Source: Danio rerio
Lineage: Eukaryota; Chordata; Actinopteri; Cypriniformes; Danionidae
Assembly (NCBI RefSeq): GCF_049306965.1
Contig: NC_133197.1
Location: 8,630,501 to 8,694,500 of the forward strand
DNA: 64,000 bases
Reading direction: 5' to 3'
Shown: one piece after another, positions 35,187-47,469 of the stretch
How positions within the stretch are numbered: position 1 is the stretch's first letter
How the letters are laid out: every line of letters begins with the position of its first letter
Made by a program: the position numbers and the translations under genes
The notes under the pieces: model-generated
Databases searched by the model: none
Seen by the model: only the letters and a program-made list of their open reading frames with translations
Told to the model about the DNA's origin: nothing

Positions 35187-36044
35187 ATGTTTTATCCTGT
35201 ATGTTATGTGTATTCATATTTGTATTGTCTTTTGTCATATTGTCCTTCTAGCTCAGATTGTGATGGACCGGGAATGCGACACCAGTTACTCTTAAGTCAA
35301 GAACCAAATGAATCACCAGAGTACAGATTATGGAGGTATCTGAAGTTGAACTAACTGGAAGCAGGGAACCATACTAATAAAGTTTCTTTAGGTAAAAGCA
35401 CCTGCTTTATTTTGATAGGAAGTATTTTTTTATAGAGTTCTATTGTTTTATTCCTATTCTAATTTTATTTTATTCATATACTGAATGGAAGTCATTCAAA
35501 TTTCACAATAAATGATTAGCAGATTGAATATAAAATATAATGACATTTTAATACATTATTTCTTTTGGTTATTCTTTACATCTATATATGGGCAAGTATT
35601 TAATCAATGAAAATATTTTTAAACAACTTAACTAAACAAATTACTCTGTTGGACCCTAATATTTAAAATAGCAAAATCCTCAAACTAACACACACTGTGA
35701 ATGCATTCTCACATTCATACACTCAAAAACACACATTCATACAACAGTCTGTCTCAGTCTGACTCACACAAAACATCCTCTCTCACAGATTTTTCTAGCA
35801 AACCTCCACCACTAGCTTGTCTTGTTACGCTGCTTTTATTTCAAACATTTTAGAGCATGATATAGTCCAGGTTTTTATCACTAAGTATTTTTTTTCCATT
35901 CAGCAGGTTCCTTGTAAAGATGAACCCAGGGAAGGATCGAAAGTGGAGAAGACCAGATCAAGAAAGACTACATCAAGATCTGCGGTCAGTTCAAAGGTAC
36001 TTTCACTAATTACCAAGATTTCAGACTATGAATTGATGGAGTAA

Positions 36045-38036
36045 ACTTTGAGTGTCAGATCTTCCTAGCAAAAATTCTTCCCAGTGTCTTGTAGTAGAAG
36101 TGATGCAGTCAATCAAGTTTACATTATTTCGTAAATTGCTTTCCGATTTAATAAAAATATATTAACCAAACTTGATTAATGTAACAATTTTGATGAAAAG
36201 GGCATGTTTTACTAAAGCTTTTAGCACAAAGGCACCCCCATCTTGTAATATTGCTGTGTCTGACGTCACAGGGTTGGTATGCTGGAAACATTTTTGAATG
36301 AGGTATTTGTATGATTTATACATAGTCTGTCTTAAAGCGTCACTAAATTGTACAGGCATTACAGGTCAAAGCAATCTGTTATTACATTTATCAAAATAAA
36401 CAATAAGGCTCTTAAAACACTGCTTTGAAAAATGTAGAAAATGTAAAGAAATATTTCAAATACCTCAAATGAAATGAAGTCATTTGTTTTATTATTTTTA
36501 AAATATATATTTTTTGTAAAGTCATTTCTTTATAAATATGTAAAAAAAAATCCAAGTATTATAAAAGTTATTTAAGCAACAAATTTGCCAGATTGTAAAG
36601 GCAGACACAGAATGAGCAAACAAGAAAAACCGTGTAAAATGTGTAAATAAAAGGCTACATTTTGAATTTTTACATCTTTTCATCATATACGTAAAACCTT
36701 CCTAAGCTTGAAAATATATTTCCTTAAAATAAACTTCCTTTGTTAGTGCAAATTTCTCTTTATGTAGTCTTGTAATTAAACAATTAAACCATTCAAACAA
36801 GTTTACACTTAAAAAAAGGTCCATAATGAAAATCCGATTTTTTTTTTTCAAATGTAACTAATTAAAATAGTACCATGTACTTTTACTCTGTATTAGTATT
36901 ATTTACTAAAATTTGTTTTATTTTAGCAATGTAATAGTATTTCTAGTCCTTTAATTTAATGTAATTTAATTTTCAGTTCTCTTTCCATCTACGAAAACAT
37001 AAAAAAACAATAATTTCACAAGCACATTTAAAATAGGTTTAATACTATGAAATATTATATTAATATTATTATTATTATTATTTTTATAAATCGATAGATA
37101 GTTCCTATGGAATGTTTTTATGTATTGCTGAGAATACATTTCAGGTGTTCAATACGTTGCTTGTCAGTCTTAAAAATAAAAATAGGTGCTTAAAAAAGTG
37201 CTTAAAAGTCTAATCGAGTTGTGCCTGTATGTACTCTGCAAACAGCACCTTTTAATTGTTGTCTTCTCCTATTTTCAGGATGTTTTGCATTGGATTGTTT
37301 TTTTTTTTGGCTTTGACCCTTGCTCGACCCTGACCTCACTCTTGGACTGCCCTGTTGGATTTTCAGTTTATTTAATTTAATTAATTTTTTTTTTTTGGTT
37401 CTGGGTAAATGCTAATAAATATTTAGTTGTAATTATTTAAGTAATATGTTTTTGTTAAATATGCGATTTCTGTGTTTGTTCTGTCTACTCATACTTGTTT
37501 ATCTTGTTTCTGTAATTATCATTTGTTTATTTGACCCCTGCCTCGCCTCTGATCTTGTTTTTGGATTGCCCTTTATATATCTTTTTAATTATTGGTTCTG
37601 GCTATATGGTTATAAAATATTTGTTCATTTAATTAATATGCATTTTATAAAAAAATATATATATATTTTCTGTGTTTATTCTGTATTTATCTAATTTGTA
37701 TATACATTTGTGTTTGTATGTTCTTCTTATTCTGTATATCCACTTACCTAATTTTAACTTTTATATATATTTATTTGCATTTAATTTGTGATAATTCTTT
37801 ATGCATTTTTTTATCTAATTCATATATTTATTTGTATTGCATTGATCAATCTGTTGTTGTTGTTGTTGTTGTTGTTTGTATGCATCTATTTATATAATTT
37901 ATATAAATTATATATTTGTATTTATCAATTTATATGCTTCCTTTAAAGCATTTTTTAAAATAAAGCAATTTAAACTAAGCATTCCTTTTAGTGTGATTTA
38001 TATAGCTACCAAATGTAGATGTGCGCCACATCTAAC
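36045..38036. other. AT-rich intergenic DNA
   Basis: No gene recognised. A short (TTG)n run lies at about 37853-37876. Weakly repeated 'tctgtgtttgttctgt' segments occur near 37466 and 37669. Confidence 0.45.
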
Positions 38037-38422
38037 CCAAAAGTCAGCCGCAACTGAACCAGATCTGGGCCAGATCTGTGAAATTGCATGGGCCGCATCT
38101 GGGCCAGATCTGAGAAACTGCATGGGCTGCATGTGGGCCAGATCTGAGAAAGTGCATGGGCCGCAGCTGGGCCAGATTTGAGAATGTGCATGGGCCGCAG
38201 CTGGGCCAGATCTGAGAAAATGTATGGGCCACATCTGGCCCAGATATGGACCATGCTTTTTCTGAGATATGGCCCAGATCTGGTTCAGTTGTGGCTGACT
38301 TTTGGATCCTTATGTCAGCCACAATCAGGTTGAGTCATCGCCGTCATTCCGCGCGGTATGTGGGCCAGAAGAAAATGGGGGATGTGGGCCATATCTGGGC
38401 CAGATGTAATTTGCTATCTGGG
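38037..38422. repeat. Foldback element carrying a 45-bp tandem array
   Basis: Five or so units of 'gggccagatctgagaaa', then 'tgcatgggccgca' lie between inverted arms ('aaaagtcagccgcaactgaa' at 38039 and its complement ending at 38303). The right end, TGCTATCTGGG at 38412-38422, is the complement of the CCCAGATAGCA at 30309, so the two GGGCC arrays belong to one transposon family. Confidence 0.75.
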
Positions 38423-38783
38423 GTTCGTTGTTTACATTTTAAGTCACGAACAGGAAGCATCTCAACAGCCGCGCCCATTGAGTCCTTTGACAAGAATTCT
38501 AAAGTACGTGGATCCTCTGTTCGTTTACTTGTCCATTTCATGCACTTATTGCCATGTATGTACAATACTCAATCTTTTATTAAACGATGTTTTCTTATTG
38601 ATAGACATAACCTTGGACTACTTTACTGGATAACAGTAAATAACTTTGTTTGATAACATTGGATAACTTGCGCGACGCAGATTGGGAACGCCTACTAGTT
38701 TGCCAAAAAAAAAAAGCCTAGTTACTGTAGATTGCCATTTTGTTGCAGTCGAACTTATATACAAAAGCAAACAGGCAGGGAAT

Positions 38784-40734
38784 ATGGTTAACGTTTTTAT
38801 TTTGTTCTTGTGAGCTTGTGGCATCTGGTTGGTAAGTTGGGAGTGTGACGTTTCAAGACATTTTAAAAAATAATGAATTCATTGTATTACAATGTTCTCA
38901 TAAATGTTTGACCAATTTCTCGTCTTTTTATTGTTTACAGTTGTGGTGTAGCCGTTTTGTTGTTGTTATTTTTTAACATGTGTAAACAATTATTAAAATA
39001 TATTTTTATTATTAGTGTAATTGACATACATTTTTATTTTTATCTAATAAAAATGATTGCTCGTATACAAAAATCAGATAGTTTCTATAATATATGCACA
39101 CACACGTGTGTGCATATTTGTAATTAAATTGTTAAAAACATCGCATATAAAAAGCTTGCTTTATTTTTAATATATGTTCTATGTCTGTACACATATGATA
39201 TATATTTTTATATCTGTGAAATCAAATCAAATGTCTATATTAAACTTTTCATATACCTGTTATTCATCTTTAAAGCAATTTGTTTCTTCATTAATTTGCA
39301 TTTTAGTCTGTTAAAAATGATGTTCTTTTATCTGCAGATGTGACAGATGAAATAAAGTCAGTATCGGTGATGGAGGGAGATTCTGTCACTCTACACACTG
39401 ATGTTACTGAAGTACAGAAATACTTTTTGATTCAGTGGATGTTCGGAAACTCTCGAATAGCTGAAGCCAGCAAACTCACACAAACCAACTCCACATATGA
39501 TGGTCCAGATGGAAGATTCAGAGATAGACTGTATCTGGATGAGATTGGATCTCTGACCATCACAAAGACCAGAATCACTGATTCAGGACTTTATAAACTG
39601 ACACTTATCAGAAGCCAAACCAGCTACAGGAGCTTTAATGTTACAGTCTTTGGTGAGGTTTCTTCCTAAAATATTTCATAAATCCATATTTTATTATATC
39701 TGTGGCTTTTAAATCCACTTAAATTATGAGTGTTCTGTAAATACATGTTAGAAATGAACTGTAACATCTGTCATTAACAGTGGCTCCTCAAAGTACTTCA
39801 TCTCCAGAAAGTTCATCAAACTTGAAATATTTGTCGTCTCCATATACAGTGAATAATTCAACCATCAACCCGACTGAAGATGCCATTACAGATGACATTA
39901 CAGATCTCGACCAGTCAAGTTCAGGTATGGCATATGTTATAATTGTGACACAACAACACAAGTCTGTATTTGTAAAGCTTTAAAAGATAAACTTGAAAGT
40001 CAAGCTGAAACCACACACGTGTGACCCAACACATTGCTGATGCTCTGTGTCACTTCTGATGGTGTGAAAAAACACCACACACACACAAAAAAACAATCAA
40101 AGTTGCAGCATTTTCTTTACATTTATGCAATTGACAGATTGTTTTAAATTTATCCACAGCATGCAAAGTTTGTATTTGATCAGCTAATGTGTAAACAGAG
40201 ATTGTGTGTCTGTTTGTGCACCAGGATGCTTTTTTTTTCTTTTGTGTTTTCTCTGAAACAAAGAACAAACCGCAGCTGTGCAACAATAGCAGGCACCTAT
40301 TCTTAAGAGCTGTGGTTAAAGAGTTGTTCTTAAGTAGTCTAAGGGCAAAGCAAAAAAAAGTAGCTCTAAATATAACCAAGCAAGCACAGTTAATCTTGAA
40401 TGCTTTCCAAATTTTCAGAAATTCAGTTAACATAAATGGATTAATTCAAAATCTACAAATCTGTATTAAAAGGGCTCATAAGTATTATTCTAACTCAGCG
40501 TTTGTTATTTCAGGCCACATCCACTGTTGTGGTTTCCCTGAAATTGTGATCCGTTTGGTCGTCTCTGCTCTTGTTAGTGTGGCTGCTGTTGCTTTTCTTA
40601 TATATGATATAAGATCTACAAGAAACGAGCTGAACCGGGTGGAGGAGACTAGACGACACCAGCAGATGCATAAAGCAAAATCACACCAGCGCTATGAACC
40701 CAGCAAAAGAATGAGCTCCAGATATGTTTGCTGA
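38784..40734 (+). CDS. V-stalk-TM Ig receptor (gene 2) with damaged leader exon
   Basis: Exons: leader 38784-38831, V 39338-39652, Ser/Thr-rich stalk 39781-39924, transmembrane plus tail 40514-40734. V, stalk and TM are open, phase 1 and nearly identical to gene 3. The V domain has VMEGDSVTLHTD, IQWMFG and DSGLYKL and no disulphide cysteines. The TM segment (RLVVSALVSVAAVAFLIY) starts with an arginine, as in receptors that pair with FcR-gamma or other ITAM adaptors; the tail ends SSRYVC. The leader is 48 nt against 49 in gene 3: a one-base loss after TTCTT puts a TGA in frame, and the frame needed to enter the V exon has no ATG. It is either a recent pseudogene or one started elsewhere. Polyadenylation signal at 40759-40764. 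Confidence 0.75.
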
Positions 40735-41549
40735 ATGTTACTGGCATATTCTTGACAAAATAAATCGATATATTTACACATAGTATTACACATTGGAAAA
40801 TTTATTTACTGTGCAGAATTTTAAATGATCTATTAAATATGACTGAAGATCATCTCATAAACTGTTGCTGTGAATTTTAATGGAATTTCCTTTTCCTCTC
40901 ATTCTCTATCCATGTTTATATCATCATTAAACAGTCTTGATACAAAGATCCTTTGACTGTAAATCACAATATTCATCTGATTAAACACCAGCGGCTCTGA
41001 TTGTGAGTTGACATGTATGAGAATATTCACATTTACACATTGTGGACTAATCTGAAGATTGTTTGATAGATAAATTGCTTTTAAAAGAGTCCAGCTTCTA
41101 AACCAAAGACTGGGAAGGAACAAATGCATTTATTTAAATGCAACAATCCTTTAAATGCAACAATCCTTATTTCTAGGATTTTCAATAAATCAGCTAATTT
41201 TAGTTACCTATTAACACTTAAAGCCACTAGATGGAGCTCTCGCTGGTATTTTGGAGACTTTGGAACTAAACACTGTAAGTATGGATGTCTCATTTGAATG
41301 TTTCAGTGTCAATTTTTACATAGGCCTGTCCTCATGAGTATTTAAGTGGTTTGTTAAAATAAAATAATCAATCAAATTCTGTTGGTCTTTTACCCAGAAG
41401 AAAAAAAAAATTAGTGGTCTCTGAGAAAACTGCAATCTTTACATAGATGAACAGGCATTAGAAAAATCAGATTTAAACAATACTCATAGTGAAGCAAATT
41501 CAGCACAGGAAACAAATACACATCTACATTTATTATTGCTATCCTAGTT
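40735..41549 (+). other. Duplicated 3' flank of gene 2
   Basis: Aligns with the flank of gene 3 (about 45596-46972), including 'cactagatggagctctcgct' near 41223 and its counterpart near 45993. Non-coding. Confidence 0.6.
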
Positions 41550-42024
41550 TTAAAGGGGTTCTAATATGCCTCAGTTTATAAGATGTAAAATAATTCTATG
41601 ATTTCTAGAGTCTCTAGAGTGTGTATGTGAACTTCAGCTCGAAAAACCCCACACACATTGTTTTATAACTCTGAAACTGCCCCTTTTAAGCTTTGACCCT
41701 AATTGTGTCATTTGATGCCTGACACTTTAAATTCAAATGAGATTGTGCTCTTTTCAAAAGAGGGCGGAGCTACAATGGCCTATGTGTCAGCATAGTGGCA
41801 GATTCAAAAACAAGACTAACGTCCTATGCTAATGAGTGAGAGGTTAGGCTGATGACAAATGTACTAGGGGGAATGTCAAAGTGTTTCTGCAGGCTGTTTT
41901 TATGAAGTTTGTTTATAAAAAAAAATGTTTAAAAAAAAATGCTGGTTATATTCACAGACTGTTGCCACACAACTGTGTTTAAACCCCTTATAAAAGTGAT
42001 TTTTGCACAATAAGTCCCCTTTAA
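41550..42024. mobile_element. TTAA-flanked MITE, unit 1 copy
   Basis: It begins TTAAAGGGG and ends CCCCTTTAA. The same element lies at the equivalent place after gene 3 (46973-47397), so it was there before the duplication. Confidence 0.75.
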
Positions 42025-43918
42025 AACCACAGAGAGGTTAATACTTCATTTTTTCAATTAATTAACATATGCATAATGAACATTTTTGCAATAATGATTA
42101 ACATACTAACTTCCATAAACATGTAAAATCTATCAAGTTGCCACTAAAATAGTGTCAGATTAGAAGTCAAGTCAGTTAAAATTGAGCTGAGTGCTGTATC
42201 CGAAATCGAGCCCTATACCCTTAAATAGTGCAGTATAGTGCACCACAGTAACTAGTGTACATAATGGCTAGACAATGCCCATAATGCATTGTGAGAGATT
42301 GTGCAGTGATTGAATTTCCTCATCTTTCCACAAGATGGCATCCACAGCAGAATCCTATAAGTGTAAATGAGTGTAAGTAAATTATCATTTCATTTTACAT
42401 TACCCTTTGTTTGTGAAGAAAAAGGAATTTATTTTAATTAGTTGTGTCTTTATTTTTAATTAGAAAATGTTTAGACTAACAACAGATTAATCAAGGTTTT
42501 TCAATTGTACAATACCATATATTACCCAGACACACTTAATCTTTTTTACTGTGCTACATACCTTTTAGAAAGAACTGCTGACAAGAGGGAAATAGCAGAA
42601 TAAGAATAAATTTACCATCACTGCTGTCTAATAAGAAGTCTAGACATGTCACAAGAAGCATGATGCTTGTAGAAGTCGTGAAATATATTGAAGATGCACT
42701 TAATTATTCAGCAGAGAAGGGTTGCAGAAAAGAGGACGTATGTCTGGGTGCAACACTTAAAGGACTGCAGAATGACTGATACTGTAAGTGACAAAACTAC
42801 ACCTGTTAATATCAGTTGTGTATATATACTGGAGTCAGGGAAATGTATGTTAGTTGCGAACCTCCTGAGTGTAGCATTGGGGTAACGTAACCCAGAGCTC
42901 TGTCATCGAATATTAATTTGTATCTATTAAATTACTAATATTTTTGGCATTGAAGAAAACCCTTTCCTGATCTTTTTTAATGAACACATTTGGAATTGGC
43001 TTGATATTCCAACAATCTGAGAAAGATGATGTCCGTTACACTGAGAGCTCCAGCTTACTCATTTTCATGCACTCCATTCACATCATATAGTAGATGCTTT
43101 TATCCAAAGCAACTTACAGTTGAAGAAGCATTCAGAGATTCAACAAGAAGAGGCAATACACACAAGAAGAGCTAATTATACAAAGGATCTGTATGTGCTC
43201 AGACAATTTAGTGGTTTAGTAATAAGAGAGGGAATGTTTTTTGTTTTTGTTTTAGAGAGAGAGAAGAGTGTTTGTACAGGTGGTTTTTCAAGCCTACTCA
43301 CCTGTGAGAAGCACACTTCATAAATGCGCAATGTTTTTTAGAGAGGTATGGAGTGATTGTAAAAATGTGTTTGGTGTAAGTGTCAGTCAAAGTGTCAGAG
43401 AGATGAAAGAGTGTGTTTTCTACAGGTGGTTTGTCAAGCCCACTCACTTGTGTGAGGCATGCTCTGAGTTACATAACGTTTTTTTGAGGTTGTCATGTGG
43501 TGTGTTGGGGGAGGAGTGGAAGAGGTCGTGTTCATAGGGGTTTAGGTGATCATGAAAGAGAGAGATTTTTAGTTGTCATTCGAATGATACTGAATCAGCA
43601 GTCCATGAGAATGGGAAGATCCTTTCACCAGCTAAGAACATTAAATGAAAAGGTTTTGGAAAGTGACCTATTAGCTTTTCCTTGATGGTATCACAAAGCC
43701 TAGTGGACTATATTGGTGACCTAGTATAGCCAGTGAACATATATTTAATGTGAGTAAATGATGGGTGATTACATTTTGGGTGAACTGTCCCTTTAAGAGG
43801 TCTACTGCAGCCAGCAGTGGAAACGCCTATTGTTTTGCACTAGCTATACATGATGTGAGGGGGACTTTTTTTTATCATTTACTGCATGGTTAAAGGGGGT
43901 GACAAGTTGTCAAGGAAT
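42025..43918. other. Spacer between units 1 and 2
   Basis: No intact gene. At 43250-43500 is an imperfect direct duplication of about 150 bp ('acaggtggtttttcaagcc' at 43276 and 'acaggtggtttgtcaagccc' near 43423). An Angel end ('gggtgaactgtccctttaa') lies at 43778-43796. The part near 43139-43185 reappears at about 47488 in unit 3. Confidence 0.5.
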
Positions 43919-45595
43919 ATGATAATTGCTTCTCTTTTGTTCTTTATGAACTTTTGTCATCTGATTGGTAAGTAAAGTTTATTTTTCTATGCATTTATGT
44001 TTTCATTATGTCATGGAGGTAGCCATTAAATACTTCTTTGTTCCTCTCTTTAATAACTTTGTAAACATTCATCATTCAAAATAAGTTTTGATTAACTAAA
44101 ATAAGATATTCGTTTTAAATCAGTATAATCCAGTCTTTTCTATTCTGTTAAATGACTTCTAAATATAAAAATGTTACTTTCGTTAATTTTTTTGTATTAT
44201 AAATAATATTCTTTTTTATGTAGATGCTACAGATGAAATTAAGTCAGTATCGGTGATGGAGGGGGATTCTGTCACTCTACACACTGATGTTACTGAAGTA
44301 CAAAAATATTTGTTGATTCAGTGGATGTTCGGAAACTCTCGAATAGCTGAAGTCAACAGACTTGCACAAAGCAACTCCACATATGATGGTCCAGATGGGA
44401 GATTCAGAGATAGACTGTATCTGGATGAAATTGGATCTCTGACCATCACAAACACCAGAATCACTGATTCAGGACTTTATAAACTGACTATTACCAGAAG
44501 AGAAACCAGCTACAGAAGTTTTAATGTTAAAGTCTTTGGTGAGGTTTCTTTCTATAATATTCCATAAATCCATATTTTATGATATCTTTAACTTTTAAAT
44601 CCATTTAAATTATGAGTGTATTGTAAATACATGTCAGAAGTGAACTGTAAAATCTGTCATTAACAGTGGCTCCTCAAAGTACTTCATCTCCAGAAAGTTC
44701 ATCAAACTCAAACTTTTGGTCATCTCCGTATGCAGTGAATAATTCAACCATCAACCAGACTGAGGACGCCAACATTACAGATCTCAATCAGTCAAGTTCA
44801 GGTATGCATGCTGCATGTAATAATGACACATCTCTGTTAAATTTTTAAAGTCTGTATTTGTAAAGCTTTAACTCTTCACTCTTAAAGTCAAACTGAAACC
44901 ACACTTGTGCAAATGTGACCAAACACATCGGTAATGCTTTGTGCGACTGCAGGTGGTGTGAAATAAAAAAACACCACAAGAATATTTATTAAAAAAAATA
45001 ATGAACTGCAGCATTCTTTTTCTTTACTTTTATGTAATTTATTCTATTACATTTATGCAATGAATTTTACTCACAGCCACTTTGTGTTTGATCAGATAAT
45101 GCTTTTTTTTGGTTTGTGTGTGTTTACTCTGAAAAAAACTAACAAACCACAGATGTTTAACAGAGGCATCAAGCAGGCACCTATTCTTAAGAGCTGTGGT
45201 TAAAGATTCACTGAAGCCTGTAAAAGTATTTTTGAGTGCAACAGTTTTACAGTCTTAGGGTCAAGCAAATAAAAGTATTTAATGTAATTAAACTCAAGCA
45301 TGCACAGTTAATTAGCACTACAAGTCTTAAAAAAGGCTCATAAGTGTTTTGTTGTTTTTTTTTGTTTTTTTCAGACCACATCCACTGTTGTGGTTTCCCT
45401 GAAATTGTGATCCGTTTGGTGGTCGCTGCTCTTGTTAGTGTGGCTGCTGTTGCTTTTCTTGTTTATGATATAAGATCTACAAGAATTAAGCAGAACCGGG
45501 CGGAAGACACTACACGAGACCAGCAGATGCAAGAGGCAAAATCACACCTACAGTCTGAACTGAGCAGAAGAATGAGCTCCAGATATGTTTGCTGA
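43919..45595 (+). CDS. V-stalk-TM Ig receptor (gene 3), intact
   Basis: Four phase-1 exons: leader 43919-43967 (MIIASLLFFMNFCHLI), V 44224-44538, stalk 44667-44801, transmembrane plus tail 45375-45595; 720 nt, 239 residues. The V domain lacks the usual cysteine pair (VTLHTD... DSGLYKLT). The stalk is rich in Ser, Thr and Asn with likely N-glycosylation sites (NNST, NQT, NIT). A Cys-Cys pair (IHCCGFPE) sits just outside the membrane and could allow dimerisation. The TM begins VIRLVVAALVSVAAVAFL with a membrane-level arginine; the tail is short and ends SSRYVC, with no ITIM or ITSM. This suggests an activating-type surface receptor using an adaptor (inference). Polyadenylation signal at 45766-45771. 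It is the only unit of the tandem family with a complete leader. Confidence 0.88.
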
Positions 45596-46105
45596 AAGAA
45601 GTAAACGGATATGTTAACAGATAGTTTTATACTTTGGACATTTTATTTATTGAACAGCATATACTTTTGACTGATCTATTAAATATGACTGAAGATCATC
45701 CCATAGATTGTTGCTGTAAATTTTCATTGGAATTTTCCCTCTCATTCTTTGTCCATGTTTTTATCAATAAACAGTCTTGATACAAAAAGTCTTCGACTGC
45801 GAATCACATAATTCACCTGATTGTACACCAGCGGCTCTGAATGCGAGTTAAAATTAATTCACATTTACATAACAGTAAACCAAGTCTAGTCTAGTAAACC
45901 AAAGACTGCATGGGGAAAGAAACGTAACATACCTTATTTCTAGGATTTTTAATAAATCAACTAATTATAGTCTTCTTTAAACACTAACAGCCACTAGATG
46001 GAGCTGTCGCTGTGTTATTTTGGAGACTTCAGAGCCAATAATAATACTGTAAGGCTGGATGTCCCATTTGAATGTTTCAGAGTCAGTTTTTATATATGCC
46101 TGTCT

Positions 46106-46766
46106 CAAGGGTGTAGATTTGCTCCTGAAATTGGTGGGGACTTACACCCCTATAGCGCATGCATAGAACAGCACTCTTCTCTTTCGTGCATTTGAAAACA
46201 TGAATAAAGACTTTAAACACTTAATAAAATGAATAACAACTAATGAACACAAGTCGATTAAGATGATTTTACTTCAATCTGGCTTCAGGAGGTATGAATG
46301 TAGAGAAATTTAAAGAGTTCAACCATTTTCTCCCGATTATTATTTTCCATAATCATGAAAGACAAAATTAAATCAACATTTTGATTAATTGCACAGCGTT
46401 GGTTAATATTATTATGGTGGACTTCAACCAAACTTGACTTTTAAAACCTTACTCTTTGAAAGGTAGCTATGTCCACATCTTGTAAAGTAAAGAAAGACTG
46501 GAAAACCTTGTTTTAGCACTTCTTACATCCAAACATAATTAGAGCTGTCATTAACAGCACAAATAGGCCCAGCCAATCACATTGTCCTTATGTGTTTGTG
46601 ACCCAAGAAGAGAATGTGATTTAACCCTTTCTACGTGTCTAGGTTACTAAGGGTGGATGGAGCATTATTTTATTTTGAAGTTGATTCAATTATTGGTGGG
46701 GACATTTCAGTAATTGCTGGATATATTGGTGGGTACACCTCCCCCTGTGCCAAATCTACACCCTTG
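46106..46766. mobile_element. hAT-like element, 661 bp
   Basis: Terminal repeats CAAGGGTGTAGATTTG and its complement; 8-bp duplication with two changes (GCCTGTCT at 46098-46105, GTCTGTCC at 46767-46774). Unit 1 has the empty site ('ggcctgtcctcatgag', near 41325), so it inserted after the duplication. No transposase frame. Confidence 0.85.
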
Positions 46767-46972
46767 GTCTGTCCTTATGAATGTTAAAGTAGTTTGTTAT
46801 CATAAACTAATCAATCAAACCCTGTTTTTCCTTTACCGAAAGGAAAAAAAAAGGGAAATTGTATCTGAGAAAACTGCTATCTTTACAGAAATGATCAGGA
46901 ATTAGAAAAAGCAAGTTCAGTACAGGAAACAAGTTCATCTATTTATTATTGTCATCCTAGTTTTAAAAGGGA

Positions 46973-47397
46973 CCTATTATGCCCCTGTTTTCAATATGTA
47001 AATGTCTGATCTCCCTATAGAGTGTGTATGCGAAGTTTTAACTCAAAATACCCCACATACAATGTTTTATAACTATTTTCAAGCTTGCCCTGCTAGGCTT
47101 TGATCCTAATTGTACTGTTTTGGTGACAGTCACTTTAAATTCAACTGAGCTACAACTGCATATGTGTCAGCATAATAGCAGATTCAAAAACGTTCTATGG
47201 TAATGAGCGAAAGATCGTAGATAATGGGCAGGGCTTTCTTCTGATGACATGTACAAAAGGAGAATGTCAAACAAAGTGTTTATGCAGGCTGTTTTTATCA
47301 AGTGTGATTCTAAAAAGACTGTTAGAAGCTTGTTATATTCACAGACTATTGCCATTACTTATACAAGTAATTTTTTTGCATTAAATGCCCCCTTTAA
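46973..47397. mobile_element. TTAA-flanked MITE, unit 2 copy
   Basis: Counterpart of 41550-42024, with TTAA on both sides. Confidence 0.75.
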
Positions 47398-47469
47398 AAG
47401 CAATGTGATTAGAAAAAAAAATGTTGCATACTATTTAACCTATGCATAATTAAGTTTGCATATATAATT

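Larger units (their letters stand above)
33140..35400 (+). ncRNA. Candidate spliced non-coding transcript, 3 exons
   Basis: Inference from signals only. A GC-richer promoter-like stretch at 33080-33175 (gtgggcggagcc, and ccgccatttc that fits YY1) leads to a donor GTAAGT at 33184. Exon 2 is 33995-34091 (acceptor 'gttacag', donor 'GTAAAA'). Exon 3 starts at 35252 after 'tgtccttctag' and ends after AATAAA at 35376-35381. A further possible exon, 35907-35996, has both borders. The longest frame in the exons is very short, so it looks non-coding. Intron 2 contains an Angel element with a DANA inside. I saw no clear box C/D or H/ACA snoRNA in the introns. Confidence 0.35.

Noticed and set aside
37998-38322. 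Minus-strand frames with repeated peptides
   Set aside because: Translation of the 45-bp foldback array.
40204-40734. One long plus-strand frame of about 176 codons
   Set aside because: The 5' two-thirds is intron read-through; a good acceptor at 40513 and the match to gene 3 show the exon starts at 40514.
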